This document shows positions 16,800 to 25,759 of a stretch of DNA of 64,000 nt, piece by piece (position 1 is the first letter of the stretch; each line of letters begins with the position of its first letter). The translations under genes were made by a program, and so were the position numbers. Source of the stretch: Jejuia rubra. Its GTDB lineage: Bacteria; Bacteroidota; Bacteroidia; Flavobacteriales; Flavobacteriaceae. The notes under the pieces are model-generated. The model made no database searches. It was not told the DNA's origin and saw only the letters and a list, made by a program, of their open reading frames with translations. Location: the NCBI RefSeq assembly GCF_042684665.1, contig NZ_JBHULY010000014.1, positions 1 through 64,000 on the forward strand. The letters run 5' to 3'.

Positions 16800-18640
16800 T
16801 ATACTTCTATTTTAGTTGGTATTTCAATGGTTACTGTCGTACCTTTTTCTTTTTCCGACTCTATATGCAAGTTGCCCTCAACTTCACCTATCCTGGAATT
16901 CATGTTCTTCAAGCCAATCCCAGATTTGGCCTTGTTTACATCAAACCCGGACCCGTCGTCCTTAATTATTAGACAAATTACATCATTTTTTAATTTAAAA
17001 CTAACGTCAACTTTAGTCGCTTCTGCATGTTTATAAATATTGTGCAGTGCTTCTTGTAGCATTCTATATACATGTATTTTGTATTTGTTAGAAACGCCAT
17101 CCCAGTGAATGTCATCGTCATGGGATAAATCATATTCAAGTCCATATGCATTGGTTTGGGTTTCAACAAGTGTCTCGATGATATCTACAAACCCTGAACC
17201 TGAAACAAAATCAGTATTCAACTCGTGGGATACCTTTCGGATATCCTCTTCGATAGTCTTCAATTCGTCAATATACTGTCCTCGGGTTTTAATAGCCTCA
17301 ACCGAAGGGTTCAGGTTTAAACTATCCAAACTCAAACGGGTTCCGAATAGTCGCCCTAAAACCCCATCATGCAGTTCTTCTGAAATTCGTTTTTTCTCAA
17401 GAGCTCTAGCTTCCTCGATTTTATCATTTTGAGCAAGCATCAGATTATAGATTTCTTCATTGGCTTCTTGTTGTTGCCTATTGAATTCCAACTCTTTATT
17501 CTTAGCCCTTTGAGATATAATCACATAAAGCAGCAGTGCCGCCACCAATAAGATGACCGAGATAATGATCAACCACATGCGTTCTCGGGCTATACGTATG
17601 TTTTCCTGCTCTATCTGTTGGGTTTCAAACCTTATTCTTGCAAATTTATTTCTGATGGCACGTTCAGCCTTTTGCAGGCTATCGCTTAGTGTAACATACT
17701 GTTCAAGAAATTTAGTGGCCTTTTCACCTTCTTCAATTTTTGAGAGCAGCATCAGAGATTTCAATAAATCGTCATTGGCATAATCCTTGGAAATTTCTTT
17801 TGCCTTATAGGCATAGTATTTTGCGGAATCTGTGAGATTATTATCATTATAATATTCGGCAAGATGCTGGTGCAAGATTATTGAATTATAGCTGTCATTT
17901 ATACTATCGGTTATTTTTAAAGCTTTTAAATAAATTCCTGGAAGTTGTTCCAAGTCGCCTGACTCATAAAGTGTTTTGCCGTAATTTCCAAGTGCCAGAA
18001 CGTAGATATCAGGATGACTATTAACAAGACTTTTGTTGGAAATTATTTGATTGTAGGTATCCTTTGCAAGCTGAAATTGACCTGATCTTCTATAGACTTT
18101 CACCAAATTATTTAAAGTTGCTCCTATGCTCCTTTCAAAGTCTCCTTCAAGCCCCATTTTAATAGACAGAGCTAAATCGTAATATTTTATAGAATCTTCA
18201 AAAAGTTCAAGTTCATCAAAAATAATTCCCAAAAGATTATAATTATATGCTTTAAACTTTCTTATTTCATTAGTTTGTGGCAAATCCTCAAGCAGTGCAA
18301 TAGATTCGAAAGCACTAACCTCACTACCAGTATAATCCTTATCATAAGCTTGCATCCCCGCAAGTCTGTACAGGGTGACTGAAGTCTCAAATCTGTTGTC
18401 AAACTGTTTAAATACTTTTTTAGCCTTTTGGTAATAATAATATGCGCTATCATTTATTAGTGCATACCTATATAGTTCACCGATTTGGTAGTGCTGATGC
18501 GCAATTGAAAGTGAATCCGATGACTTTATTGAAGATATATATTTATGAATTGAATCTATCTTATTTAAATTCTCACTTTGCTGAGCATTTAGAATGCATA
18601 TACTAAAAAACAAAAACAACAAAGTAAATTTCAACTTCAA
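16799..18640 (-). CDS. TPR-containing sensor histidine kinase (HisKA_3 type)
   Basis: A 613-residue kinase. A signal peptide is followed by a periplasmic TPR region (about 30-330), one membrane helix (about 352-375, WLIIISVILLVAALLLYVII), a short coiled coil, the HisKA_3 box EELHDGVLGRLFGTRLSLDSL with the phosphorylated His at 424, and an HATPase domain with DDGSGFDVNKAKSGIGLKNM. NarX/DegS-type kinases of this build pair with LuxR-type regulators. The reading frame opens at TTG 18640 with an in-frame stop just upstream and no ATG, so TTG initiation is likely. A promoter lies at 18667-18695. Confidence 0.92.
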   Translation of the reverse strand: MKLKFTLLFLFFSICILNAQQSENLNKIDSIHKYISSIKSSDSLSIAHQHYQIGELYRYALINDSAYYYYQKAKKVFKQFDNRFETSVTLYRLAGMQAYDKDYTGSEVSAFESIALLEDLPQTNEIRKFKAYNYNLLGIIFDELELFEDSIKYYDLALSIKMGLEGDFERSIGATLNNLVKVYRRSGQFQLAKDTYNQIISNKSLVNSHPDIYVLALGNYGKTLYESGDLEQLPGIYLKALKITDSINDSYNSIILHQHLAEYYNDNNLTDSAKYYAYKAKEISKDYANDDLLKSLMLLSKIEEGEKATKFLEQYVTLSDSLQKAERAIRNKFARIRFETQQIEQENIRIARERMWLIIISVILLVAALLLYVIISQRAKNKELEFNRQQQEANEEIYNLMLAQNDKIEEARALEKKRISEELHDGVLGRLFGTRLSLDSLNLNPSVEAIKTRGQYIDELKTIEEDIRKVSHELNTDFVSGSGFVDIIETLVETQTNAYGLEYDLSHDDDIHWDGVSNKYKIHVYRMLQEALHNIYKHAEATKVDVSFKLKNDVICLIIKDDGSGFDVNKAKSGIGLKNMNSRIGEVEGNLHIESEKEKGTTVTIEIPTKIEV

Positions 18641-18666
18641 AATAAATTAATTGCGCTACTTTCCCT

Positions 18667-18695
18667 CAAATGTATTTATTATTTGTCAAAACAAA
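18667..18695 (-). promoter_or_regulatory. Promoter of the histidine kinase operon
   Basis: On the minus strand TTTG (18695-18692), 17 bases, then TACATTTG (18674-18667) match the Bacteroidota promoter well. It sits immediately downstream of the terminator at 18693-18727, so kinase and regulator are transcribed separately from the small lipoprotein gene. Confidence 0.7.
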
Positions 18696-18727
18696 AAAGC
18701 CCTCCAGAATAATCTGAAGGGCTTTTT
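18693..18727. terminator. Bidirectional terminator
   Basis: An A run, GCCCTCCAGA (18699-18708), loop ATAA, TCTGAAGGGC (18713-18722) and TTTTT form a ten-pair stem with one mismatch. On the minus strand it ends the small lipoprotein gene. Confidence 0.8.
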
Positions 18728-18760
18728 CTTAATTCTATGCTAATCTTGAAATCTAATATT

Positions 18761-18913
18761 TTAGTTGTCAAGAGCATTACCTCCTGTAAAAGGAGCTGGC
18801 TTACTGGTATCAGGTGATACTAAAACATCATCTTCATTCAAATCCTGCTTTACGCAAGAGGTTAAAGAGGCAGCTAAAAAGGCTAAGATTAAGGTAATTT
18901 TTAGGGCTTTCAT
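18761..18913 (-). CDS. Small lipoprotein (50 residues) beside a two-component system
   Basis: The minus strand encodes 50 residues starting MKALKITLILAFLAASLTSC: a textbook lipoprotein signal with Cys at 20. A short polar tail follows (VKQDLNEDDV...) and ends GGNALDN. An in-frame ATG two codons earlier (18919) is also possible. It has its own terminator. Small lipoproteins next to TPR histidine kinases recur in flavobacteria in my experience of the group, but the role is unknown; it may be a target or accessory of the kinase. Confidence 0.65.
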   Translation of the reverse strand: MKALKITLILAFLAASLTSCVKQDLNEDDVLVSPDTSKPAPFTGGNALDN

Positions 18914-18919
18914 ATTCAT

Positions 18920-19302
18920 TCGAACATTTAAGGTTAAACTATTTCTCTTTATCTAAGTTTTAAAAACTTACACGTTAAAAAAATCAAGATTTTAATTTAA
19001 AATCTTAATCAAGGGAAAATGGAATAATTAACTTTAAAAATCGGATGCATAAAAGCATACGAAATGATTTTTAAATTTTTGAGGGAGAATGACCTGGGTC
19101 AAAAAAAGGATTAATTAACATAACGTGCAGAGAGGGAATATAGCTTGCTCGTTATATGGTACGAAAGTAGAGGCGAGAGGTAGTATTTGATAAAATAATC
19201 GATAAAAAGCATATTTTATCGACAAAAAACATCGATTAACTGCATATTGTGTTTTTTACCTGTATTTTCTTTCAACTAAGCCCATCATTCCAACCCAAAG
19301 GT
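18920..19302. other. Intergenic region with a palindromic regulatory motif
   Basis: These 383 bases lie between the small lipoprotein gene and the lacI gene's 3' end. They hold the 28-base motif at 19199-19226 and a short palindrome TAAGTTTT-AAAACTTA near 18955-18972. No gene or hairpin terminator is evident. Confidence 0.5.
19199..19226. promoter_or_regulatory. Palindromic operator-like motif, site 1
   Basis: TCGATAAAA (19199-19207), spacer AGCATA and TTTTATCGA (19214-19222) form a perfect nine-base inverted repeat, followed by CAAA. A 28-base window is 25/28 identical to 31611-31638. It lies about 80 bases beyond the lacI stop and about 280 bases before the small lipoprotein gene on the same strand. 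Confidence 0.6.
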
Positions 19303-20307
19303 TTATAAGGTCGATTCGCTTTTTACAAAACTGGTTTTTATCACCTTTGTTGAAAAATCAGCTTGTGATTCAGTAGTACTATTTAAACGCGCAATAAGCA
19401 TCTCTGCTGCCATGGCTCCGATTCTTTTGGCATGTTGTCTGATAATAGCCAATCTAGGTACCGAGTGATTGGATACAGCTTTACTCGAAAAACCAACTAC
19501 TGAAATATCTTTTGGCACTTTTGTCTTCAGGTTTATCGCCATATTAATGGAAACAACTCCAGAGGCACTCTCTGCGGCCACAACTCCGTCAATAGTTTTA
19601 TTCTTTTTTAAAAGCTTTTTAATTTTTTGTTGGATATCATCGCCTTTCTTAATTTTTAAAACCAAAGGCGACATTTGAGCTTCTAAAATTGCTTTGTTAT
19701 AGCCACGTTCCCTTAATTTACCAACACTTATGTCATCTATTTTACTAATAAAGACAATATTTTGCCTTCCTTCGGCAATTAAATTCTTGGTCGCATTATA
19801 GGTTGCTTCAAAATTATCCACAATTACCTTATCGCACATGACGTCATGGGCTACCCTGTCAAACATCACAATAGGCAATCCCTGCACCATGGTATCCCTT
19901 AAATGCTGTACTTCATTTTTTATTTGGGTTTCTTCAGCCAAACTCAAAATAAAACCGTCCACGCTCCCATTGGCCAAAAGTTCCAGGCTTTCCTTTTCCT
20001 TTTCCAAGGATTCATTGGAGATACATGTGATAATATTATAGCCATGCTTACTGGCCTCCCGCTCAATCCCAAAAAGTACTTTGGATAAAAAATGGTTTAG
20101 GATATCCGGGATGATCACCCCAATGGTTTTCGTTTTGTTTTGCTTTAGGCTCAGCGCTACCTTATTGGGCTTGTAGTTATACAATTCAGCTAGCTCCTTT
20201 ACGCGCTTCCTGGTATCCTCACCTATTTCTTCACTATCGTTAAGTGCTTTGGAAACGGTAGAAATTGAAACGTTAAGTTCCTTTGCAAGCTGTTTTAAAG
20301 TGACCAT
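19303..20307 (-). CDS. LacI family transcriptional regulator
   Basis: A 334-residue LacI/GalR repressor. The N-terminal helix-turn-helix is LKQLAKELNVSISTVSKALN, followed by the hinge region (YNYKPNKVALSLKQNKT) and a periplasmic-binding-protein-like sensor domain (IGVIIPDILNHFLSKVLFGIE onward). It follows the Gfo/Idh gene by 79 bases in the same direction, so it may be read from the catabolic operon or from its own promoter (TATTTTTG on the minus strand at 20351-20344). The effector is probably a sugar-derived compound handled by that operon. Confidence 0.92.
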   Translation of the reverse strand: MVTLKQLAKELNVSISTVSKALNDSEEIGEDTRKRVKELAELYNYKPNKVALSLKQNKTKTIGVIIPDILNHFLSKVLFGIEREASKHGYNIITCISNESLEKEKESLELLANGSVDGFILSLAEETQIKNEVQHLRDTMVQGLPIVMFDRVAHDVMCDKVIVDNFEATYNATKNLIAEGRQNIVFISKIDDISVGKLRERGYNKAILEAQMSPLVLKIKKGDDIQQKIKKLLKKNKTIDGVVAAESASGVVSINMAINLKTKVPKDISVVGFSSKAVSNHSVPRLAIIRQHAKRIGAMAAEMLIARLNSTTESQADFSTKVIKTSFVKSESTL

Positions 20308-20386
20308 CCGGATTATATCTAAGTAAAACGAAGATGCAATTTACAAAAATAGCATGCTAAACAACTAAGTTTTACAAAATTGAACC

Positions 20387-21412
20387 CTAAATTATTTTGA
20401 TTGATGAGTTGGTTTCAGCAGATTTATATACGGCTTCCTGGATTTTCAGTGTCTTTAAATAGCTTGGGCCATTGGTTTCAAAAGATGCTCCTGAAATCAG
20501 TTTATCGATAAAATCGCGTTGAAAGATATAGCAACAGTCTCCAGCGAAACCAATGTTGCGATGTTCATATTGATGCTCTTTTTCAGTTTTTCCCAAATGC
20601 TGTACAGTAATTTTACCATCATTATATAAACGGATAGAGCCCTTTGAACCTTCCACCAAATACTCACCAAAGGTATATCGGAAATTTTCAATATTACTCT
20701 CATTGTATCGGTTGGCATCCCACACTGCAGTAGCTCCCGATTCAAAATTCATCACCATTAATCCAGCATCTTCACCTTTAATGACGGGATTATGTCGTTT
20801 TAAAATGGCGTATACATTGTTCACCTCTCCAGCATGATATCTGAAAGTGTCAATAAAATGGACACCCGTTTCATAAATCAATAGTTTTTTATAATCCCGA
20901 AAGTAGGGCTGGCGGGATAGGTATGCATCCTCTCCCCATCCATCACCCATGCGAGACCTAAAATTAAGATTGAAAAGCGCTCCGACTTCGTCATTTTCAA
21001 TCAGTTTTTTAATCTCCCTGTGCCAAGGTTGAAATCTGAAATTTTCGTGAACCACGAAACGCACATTCTTTTTCGAAACGTAATCCACTATTCGCACTGA
21101 ATCTTCGTAAGTTGGTGCCATGGGCTTTTGGCAGATAATATGAACGCCATGGTCTGCAGCAAACTTGCACATCTCAAAATGCGTTTCAGGTGGTGTGATG
21201 ATGTCCACAAAATCAGGTCTTTCTTCAAGAATCATTTCTTTATAATCGGTATAATGTTTCTTTACACCATAAGCATCCATAATCCCTTTTGCCCGTTCTT
21301 TGTTGGAATTACAAAGCGCCGTGATTTCAACTTCTGGAATTCTAGTCCACGCCTGATACTGAAACTGACTAAAATACCCGGCCCCTATTGCAACTCCTTT
21401 TAATTTACGCAT
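20387..21412 (-). CDS. Gfo/Idh/MocA family oxidoreductase
   Basis: A 341-residue NAD(P)-dependent oxidoreductase. It has the N-terminal Rossmann domain (GVAIGAGYFSQFQYQAW; ALCNSNKERAKGI), the family motif IICQKPMAPTYEDSVRIV with the EKP-like Lys, and the alpha/beta C-terminal domain with the GVHFIDTFRYHAGE His motif. Members oxidise or reduce sugars, inositols and sugar acids. ATG 21412 is preferred over GTG 21415. It overlaps the MFS gene by 8 bases and is the last enzyme gene of the operon. Confidence 0.9.
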   Translation of the reverse strand: MRKLKGVAIGAGYFSQFQYQAWTRIPEVEITALCNSNKERAKGIMDAYGVKKHYTDYKEMILEERPDFVDIITPPETHFEMCKFAADHGVHIICQKPMAPTYEDSVRIVDYVSKKNVRFVVHENFRFQPWHREIKKLIENDEVGALFNLNFRSRMGDGWGEDAYLSRQPYFRDYKKLLIYETGVHFIDTFRYHAGEVNNVYAILKRHNPVIKGEDAGLMVMNFESGATAVWDANRYNESNIENFRYTFGEYLVEGSKGSIRLYNDGKITVQHLGKTEKEHQYEHRNIGFAGDCCYIFQRDFIDKLISGASFETNGPSYLKTLKIQEAVYKSAETNSSIKII

Positions 21413-22661
21413 CACTTAATTTTTTATTGGGGTTCATAAAATACCAGCAAAATATGGCCACAAATCCAAGCGCGGCGGCAACATAGAAAAATGGCTCATC
21501 GGCTCCAGTCCATTCACGAAGGTATGGAAAAGCCAATGCCGTTGTAAATGCACCGATATTCCCAGCCATATTCATCATTCCAGAAACCTTTCCGGAATTT
21601 TCTTCACCAATATCCATACAAAAAGACCACGATGGGCTCAAGGTCATATCTGCTCCAAAAATAGCAACCGATAAACATAATACCGCGCCCAGAGGTGTAT
21701 CCATATACAGACTGGAAAGTATACCTATCACCACCAAAACAAATCCAATGGTAGCGGGGATTTGCCGGGACTGCTTCCATTTTCCTGTTTTGTAAATACT
21801 GTCCACCATAAAACCTGAAACCCAGTTCCCCAATGCACCTGCCAACAAGGGCATCATGGCATAAAAACCAGTGGCTACAAGTCCTAATTCATACTTCGCT
21901 TTGATATACGGAAACAACCACGTCAACATAAAAAAGAAAATAAAGTTACTTCCGATATACTGTATCATGGCCAGTATGACATTGTTTGATCCAAGAATAG
22001 TGCCTATTGAAAGATTACCTCCTTTTTTCTCAACGGCCTGTTGCCTATTGTTCACGATATATTCCTTTTCGGCATCGGATAACCCGGGGTGATCTTCCGG
22101 TTTGTTTCTAAACGCCCAGTAAAAGATAACAGCGAATATAATCCCTATGGCTCCAAAAAAGTAAAAGATATTCCGCCACCCCCAAGCATCAATAAGATAG
22201 GCCACCAATGGCAGAGCGAAAGCCGCACCTAATCGGGATCCAGAAAAGTTTATGCCCTGAAAGAGGCCTCTTTCCTTTGTTGGTATCCATGAGAAAGCAG
22301 CCCTTGAAATATTGGGAAATGCTCCCGCCTCTCCTGCACCAAAAGTAAATCTGAAAAATAACATAGATATGTAGTTCCACGCCGCTCCGGTTAATGATGT
22401 AAAAATGGACCACAATACCATAATCCATGTCATCACTTTCCTAACCCCATATTTGTCTCCTAATGCACCTCCGGGCACTTGAAACAATGCATATCCAAGG
22501 GCAAAGGCACTGAGTACCCAACCCATTTGGATATCGGTCAAAACTAAATCGCCGGCAATAGAATCCTTAGCCGAAGAAATACATACCCTGTCCACGTAAA
22601 GCAACAAAGTAATTAAGAATGAGCCAAGGAAAAACCTATAGCGTTTGGAGTTTCTAATCAT
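21405..22661 (-). CDS. MFS transporter, anion:cation symporter (sugar-acid type)
   Basis: A 418-residue transporter with 12 predicted helices. The inter-helix 2-3 motif GGALGDKYGVRKVM is the standard MFS A-motif. The overall pattern (RVCISSAKDSIAGDLVLTDIQMGWVLSAFALGYALFQ... ) matches the ACS subfamily, which includes hexuronate, galactarate, glucarate and tartrate-type carriers. It probably imports the acid substrate of this operon. Overlaps the kinase gene by eight bases. Confidence 0.88.
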   Translation of the reverse strand: MIRNSKRYRFFLGSFLITLLLYVDRVCISSAKDSIAGDLVLTDIQMGWVLSAFALGYALFQVPGGALGDKYGVRKVMTWIMVLWSIFTSLTGAAWNYISMLFFRFTFGAGEAGAFPNISRAAFSWIPTKERGLFQGINFSGSRLGAAFALPLVAYLIDAWGWRNIFYFFGAIGIIFAVIFYWAFRNKPEDHPGLSDAEKEYIVNNRQQAVEKKGGNLSIGTILGSNNVILAMIQYIGSNFIFFFMLTWLFPYIKAKYELGLVATGFYAMMPLLAGALGNWVSGFMVDSIYKTGKWKQSRQIPATIGFVLVVIGILSSLYMDTPLGAVLCLSVAIFGADMTLSPSWSFCMDIGEENSGKVSGMMNMAGNIGAFTTALAFPYLREWTGADEPFFYVAAALGFVAIFCWYFMNPNKKLSDA

Positions 22662-24066
22662 GGTGTTTTAGTTTAGTTATAATGGTTTTTAAAGTATTGG
22701 CATCCCCAACATTTCCAGGAAAAACAATGTATGGCAATCTTGGAAAACGGGTGTCCTCGCCCATTTCCCATAGAGGGATTCCAGGTTGTACCTGCCCCAA
22801 AACTTTGGATCGTTTCATACCAAGGCCTTTTGTTGCCAAATCGTGGGATGTAATCCCGCCTTTTGCAATGATGTATTTCGGGCGTATAGAAATGCCGCTC
22901 ACGAGGGTTACCAAAGCGTTTGAAATCTTCATGGCAATATCGACTGTGTCATTCTGGGAATTCCCCGTTATCAGTTTTCTACTGGTATAAACGATAACAT
23001 CTATGCCATGAGAAATATGAGCATCTATTCTCGAAATCAGGTCATTCAAATATGCCTCATATTCAGTGGAAAGTACTTGAGATACATCTACTTCTACGAT
23101 GCTCTCCTTTTGAAAAACAGAAAGGGCATTACTCAATTGTTCTGAAGATTTTTTTACGTAGGATCCTACAATGGTCAAACCTCCATTAGTGTTGTGTTCA
23201 GAAAACACATCTTTTGAAGTTAGTAATCCTCTGGGTTCTAACCCGATATATGATGGCACGAAAGAACTTGAAGTCCTATAAACTATTGGTTTGCCTAAAG
23301 ACTCCGCTCTTAGTAATGCCTGAGATACTTTATCCAAATCGGCGTAATTCAAACTATTAAAAATACAGTAGGCCATTGCTGGGATTTCCAAAATATTTTC
23401 AGCAAGGACGTTTACGTCCAATTGCCTAATATCCTCCAATGAAAAAGAGAAAACATCAGAAACCTGAATATCGCCATTTGTTTTTTCTGCGATATAGGCT
23501 TTTAAATTTGCGTTTGAATATTTAAAGGAATGGTCTTGGGCAAAAGGGGTTTCATTAACCGGGGTGAGGTCATCCCCATTTTTAATAAAATGGACATCCT
23601 CCACAGTAACACGATTGCCCTCAAACATTACCGGAATAAATACGGTAATGGCCTCATTTAAATTCAAATGTTTCTGCAGCATTTTAGGCTCCAATGGAAA
23701 ATGACCGCGTAATGTGGAATCGCTTCTGCTAACTATGCTGAACTTTCTTTGGGTAACCTTTGATGCCTTCAAAATATTTTGGGCTATTTCCTCATAAATT
23801 TTTGAAGTGGCTTCCGGTGTTAAACTTCTTGAATTTGTCAATACATAAAACACTGGCGTGCCCTCAATAAATTCCTTTATAAAGACGTCCATGCTCCATT
23901 CTGTCAATAATGGAATGTCATAAACGGTTTGATTCCCAGTGGGGTCATCGTCAATAACGATGCAGGTTTTATCCAATTTGGAAAACAACGCTCTGTTTTC
24001 GGAGCGATAATCATTCGTATCTTCAGAAGGAAGATTGCTTAAAATATGTTTAAGGCTTTTTGGCAT
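22654..24066 (-). CDS. Four-carbon acid sugar kinase (DUF1537 / OtnK family)
   Basis: A 470-residue kinase of the family that phosphorylates four-carbon acid sugars (OtnK, DtnK, LtnK). The N-terminal substrate domain holds VIDDDPTGNQTVYD (DDDPTG near 39-44) and SRSDSTLRGHFP. The C-terminal nucleotide-binding domain holds KGGITSHDLATKGL and the PGIPLWEMG stretch. Known substrates are D-erythronate, L- and D-threonate and their 2- or 3-oxo forms. ATG 24066 overlaps the cyclase stop as ATGA. The usual partners (LtnD, OtnC, OtnI or PdxA2) are absent here. Confidence 0.9.
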   Translation of the reverse strand: MPKSLKHILSNLPSEDTNDYRSENRALFSKLDKTCIVIDDDPTGNQTVYDIPLLTEWSMDVFIKEFIEGTPVFYVLTNSRSLTPEATSKIYEEIAQNILKASKVTQRKFSIVSRSDSTLRGHFPLEPKMLQKHLNLNEAITVFIPVMFEGNRVTVEDVHFIKNGDDLTPVNETPFAQDHSFKYSNANLKAYIAEKTNGDIQVSDVFSFSLEDIRQLDVNVLAENILEIPAMAYCIFNSLNYADLDKVSQALLRAESLGKPIVYRTSSSFVPSYIGLEPRGLLTSKDVFSEHNTNGGLTIVGSYVKKSSEQLSNALSVFQKESIVEVDVSQVLSTEYEAYLNDLISRIDAHISHGIDVIVYTSRKLITGNSQNDTVDIAMKISNALVTLVSGISIRPKYIIAKGGITSHDLATKGLGMKRSKVLGQVQPGIPLWEMGEDTRFPRLPYIVFPGNVGDANTLKTIITKLKHHD

Positions 24067-24701
24067 CAATAATTTTCAATGGCGATAACACGTGCGGGAG
24101 CTCCGTCACCTTCTTTAATCTTTAATGGCAAGGCAATAAGCTGAACGCAATTGGATTTTAAACTTTCAATATTGGTAATACCTTCGATAATCACCACACC
24201 AGCGAGAAGAATCTCATGGATTTTGGTCACCTCATCCAGATTATTTACATCTGCCACCGACGGTGGTTCCACCGCAATCATTTTTACTTTATGTTGGATA
24301 CACCAATGGGCAAATTGCTCACTGATTCGCGGTAAATTGTCCCGATACTTTTGTGTTCCAGCATGTTTAGACCATTCCGTCCAAATGATCAAACTATCGC
24401 CCTCGATAAATTTTTCACGAACTTCATTAGGAATATGATTTACCTCAATCAACCCCTTAGGTCCTACCTCCCGTGCATCAATTACATAAGCACGTCCAAT
24501 AAAATCTGACACAGGGATTTCATCAATGGTTTGGTTGCTTACATTGAAATGAAATGGGGCATCCATGTGTGTACCCACATGGGAATAAAAGGATAGGGTA
24601 CTGGCATTCCACCCGTCTTTATCTTTGGTTTTTGCAACTTCTTTGGAAAAACCATTGATACCGTTGTGGTATGCCATAGTTAGATCAACTACCCTATCCA
24701 T
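24066..24701 (-). CDS. Cyclase-family metal-dependent hydrolase
   Basis: A 211-residue cyclase/KynB-superfamily protein with the complete metal signature HVGTHMDAPFHF (about 41-52) and a later region AVEPPSVADVNN. Members open amide or lactone bonds; in this operon a sugar-acid lactonase is a reasonable guess. I prefer ATG 24701, which matches the family start (DRVVDLT), over TTG 24716, which overlaps the upstream stop. It is distinct from the cyclase at 8746, whose signature has Glu for Asp. Confidence 0.85.
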   Translation of the reverse strand: MDRVVDLTMAYHNGINGFSKEVAKTKDKDGWNASTLSFYSHVGTHMDAPFHFNVSNQTIDEIPVSDFIGRAYVIDAREVGPKGLIEVNHIPNEVREKFIEGDSLIIWTEWSKHAGTQKYRDNLPRISEQFAHWCIQHKVKMIAVEPPSVADVNNLDEVTKIHEILLAGVVIIEGITNIESLKSNCVQLIALPLKIKEGDGAPARVIAIENY

Positions 24702-24712
24702 TTTGCTACTAA

Positions 24713-25759
24713 TCAAAGGTTTGCTATGACCGCGTCGGCAACGTCAGTAGTACTGGCTTTGCCTCCTAAATCTACCGTCAACACCCCTGAAGAGGTTGAC
24801 TTGTCAATAGCCTCCATAATATTGTTTGCTGCTTCGGACTCGCCTAAATGCTCCAACATTAAAGCCACAGACCAAATCTGCCCGTAAGGATTAGCAATAT
24901 TCTGACCTGCAATATCTGGAGCCGACCCATGGATCGGTTCAAACATTGATGGAAATTCCTTTTCAGGGTTGATATTACCACTACCTCCTAAGCCAAGACT
25001 TCCCATTATAGCACCTCCTAAATCACTCAAAATGTCACCGAATAAGTTTGTAGTCAGAACTACGTCAAATTGTTCTGGCTTTAGTACGAACATGGCCGTA
25101 GAATTGTCGATATACATCTGTTGGTGTTCGACATCCGGATATTGTTCGGCCACTTCTTTAATCACCCTATCCCAGTAAGATAAACTATTGATTAAAGTAT
25201 TGGACTTTGTAATATGCGTTACTTTGTTACGCCTGGTTCTGGCCAACTTAAACGCATAGTGCGCCACGCGCTCAATACCTTTTCTCGTAAAAACACTGGT
25301 ATCGATACCCATCCCGTTTTCAAAATCTGGCAAATATTGCCCGCCCATTTGGACAAACTCTCCTTCATTGTTCTCTCTTACAATTACAAAATCGATATGC
25401 TTTTCAGAGCGAATAGGTCTCGTTACGCCCGGATATGTGCGCACAGGTCTATGATTCACATACTGATTGAAATGTGTTCTCACCTTAAAGGTATAGTCTT
25501 TTGCCGGCAAGGTGTCGTCCACTGCTGGAAGACCAACGGAACCAAAATACACTGAATCAAATGCCCTTAACTTTTCAATCCCACCATCTGGCATAAATTG
25601 ATTGTGTTTCAAATAATATCCCGCACCCCAACCAAACTCCTCAGTTTCGATTGAAAAATTGTGCTTTTTGGCCACGGCCTCTAAAACTCTCAGTCCTTGT
25701 GGTACAATTTCATTACCAATGCCATCACCTGGCACTACTGCAATTTTGTAATTACTCAC
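24713..25759 (-). CDS. Tartrate / isopropylmalate dehydrogenase-like enzyme (beta-decarboxylating fold)
   Basis: A 348-residue protein of the isocitrate/isopropylmalate dehydrogenase fold, closest in pattern to the tartrate/D-malate dehydrogenase group (VPGDGIGNEIVPQG at the start; RPVRTYPGV; VRENNEGE). Visible active-site residues are Arg94, Arg104, Arg128, Lys185 (HITKSN), Asp218, Asp242 and Asp246. The usual catalytic Tyr after the EGE/EDI-type motif is Phe135 (codon at 25355-25357). GTG 25759 overlaps the GntR stop as GTGA. Likely oxidises a 2- or 3-hydroxy acid from the operon's pathway. Confidence 0.87.
   Translation of the reverse strand: MSNYKIAVVPGDGIGNEIVPQGLRVLEAVAKKHNFSIETEEFGWGAGYYLKHNQFMPDGGIEKLRAFDSVYFGSVGLPAVDDTLPAKDYTFKVRTHFNQYVNHRPVRTYPGVTRPIRSEKHIDFVIVRENNEGEFVQMGGQYLPDFENGMGIDTSVFTRKGIERVAHYAFKLARTRRNKVTHITKSNTLINSLSYWDRVIKEVAEQYPDVEHQQMYIDNSTAMFVLKPEQFDVVLTTNLFGDILSDLGGAIMGSLGLGGSGNINPEKEFPSMFEPIHGSAPDIAGQNIANPYGQIWSVALMLEHLGESEAANNIMEAIDKSTSSGVLTVDLGGKASTTDVADAVIANL

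Noticed and set aside
20500..20520. A second occurrence of a TCGATAAAA-like word in the Gfo/Idh gene
   Set aside because: Only half of the motif and inside coding sequence with normal codons; likely coincidence.
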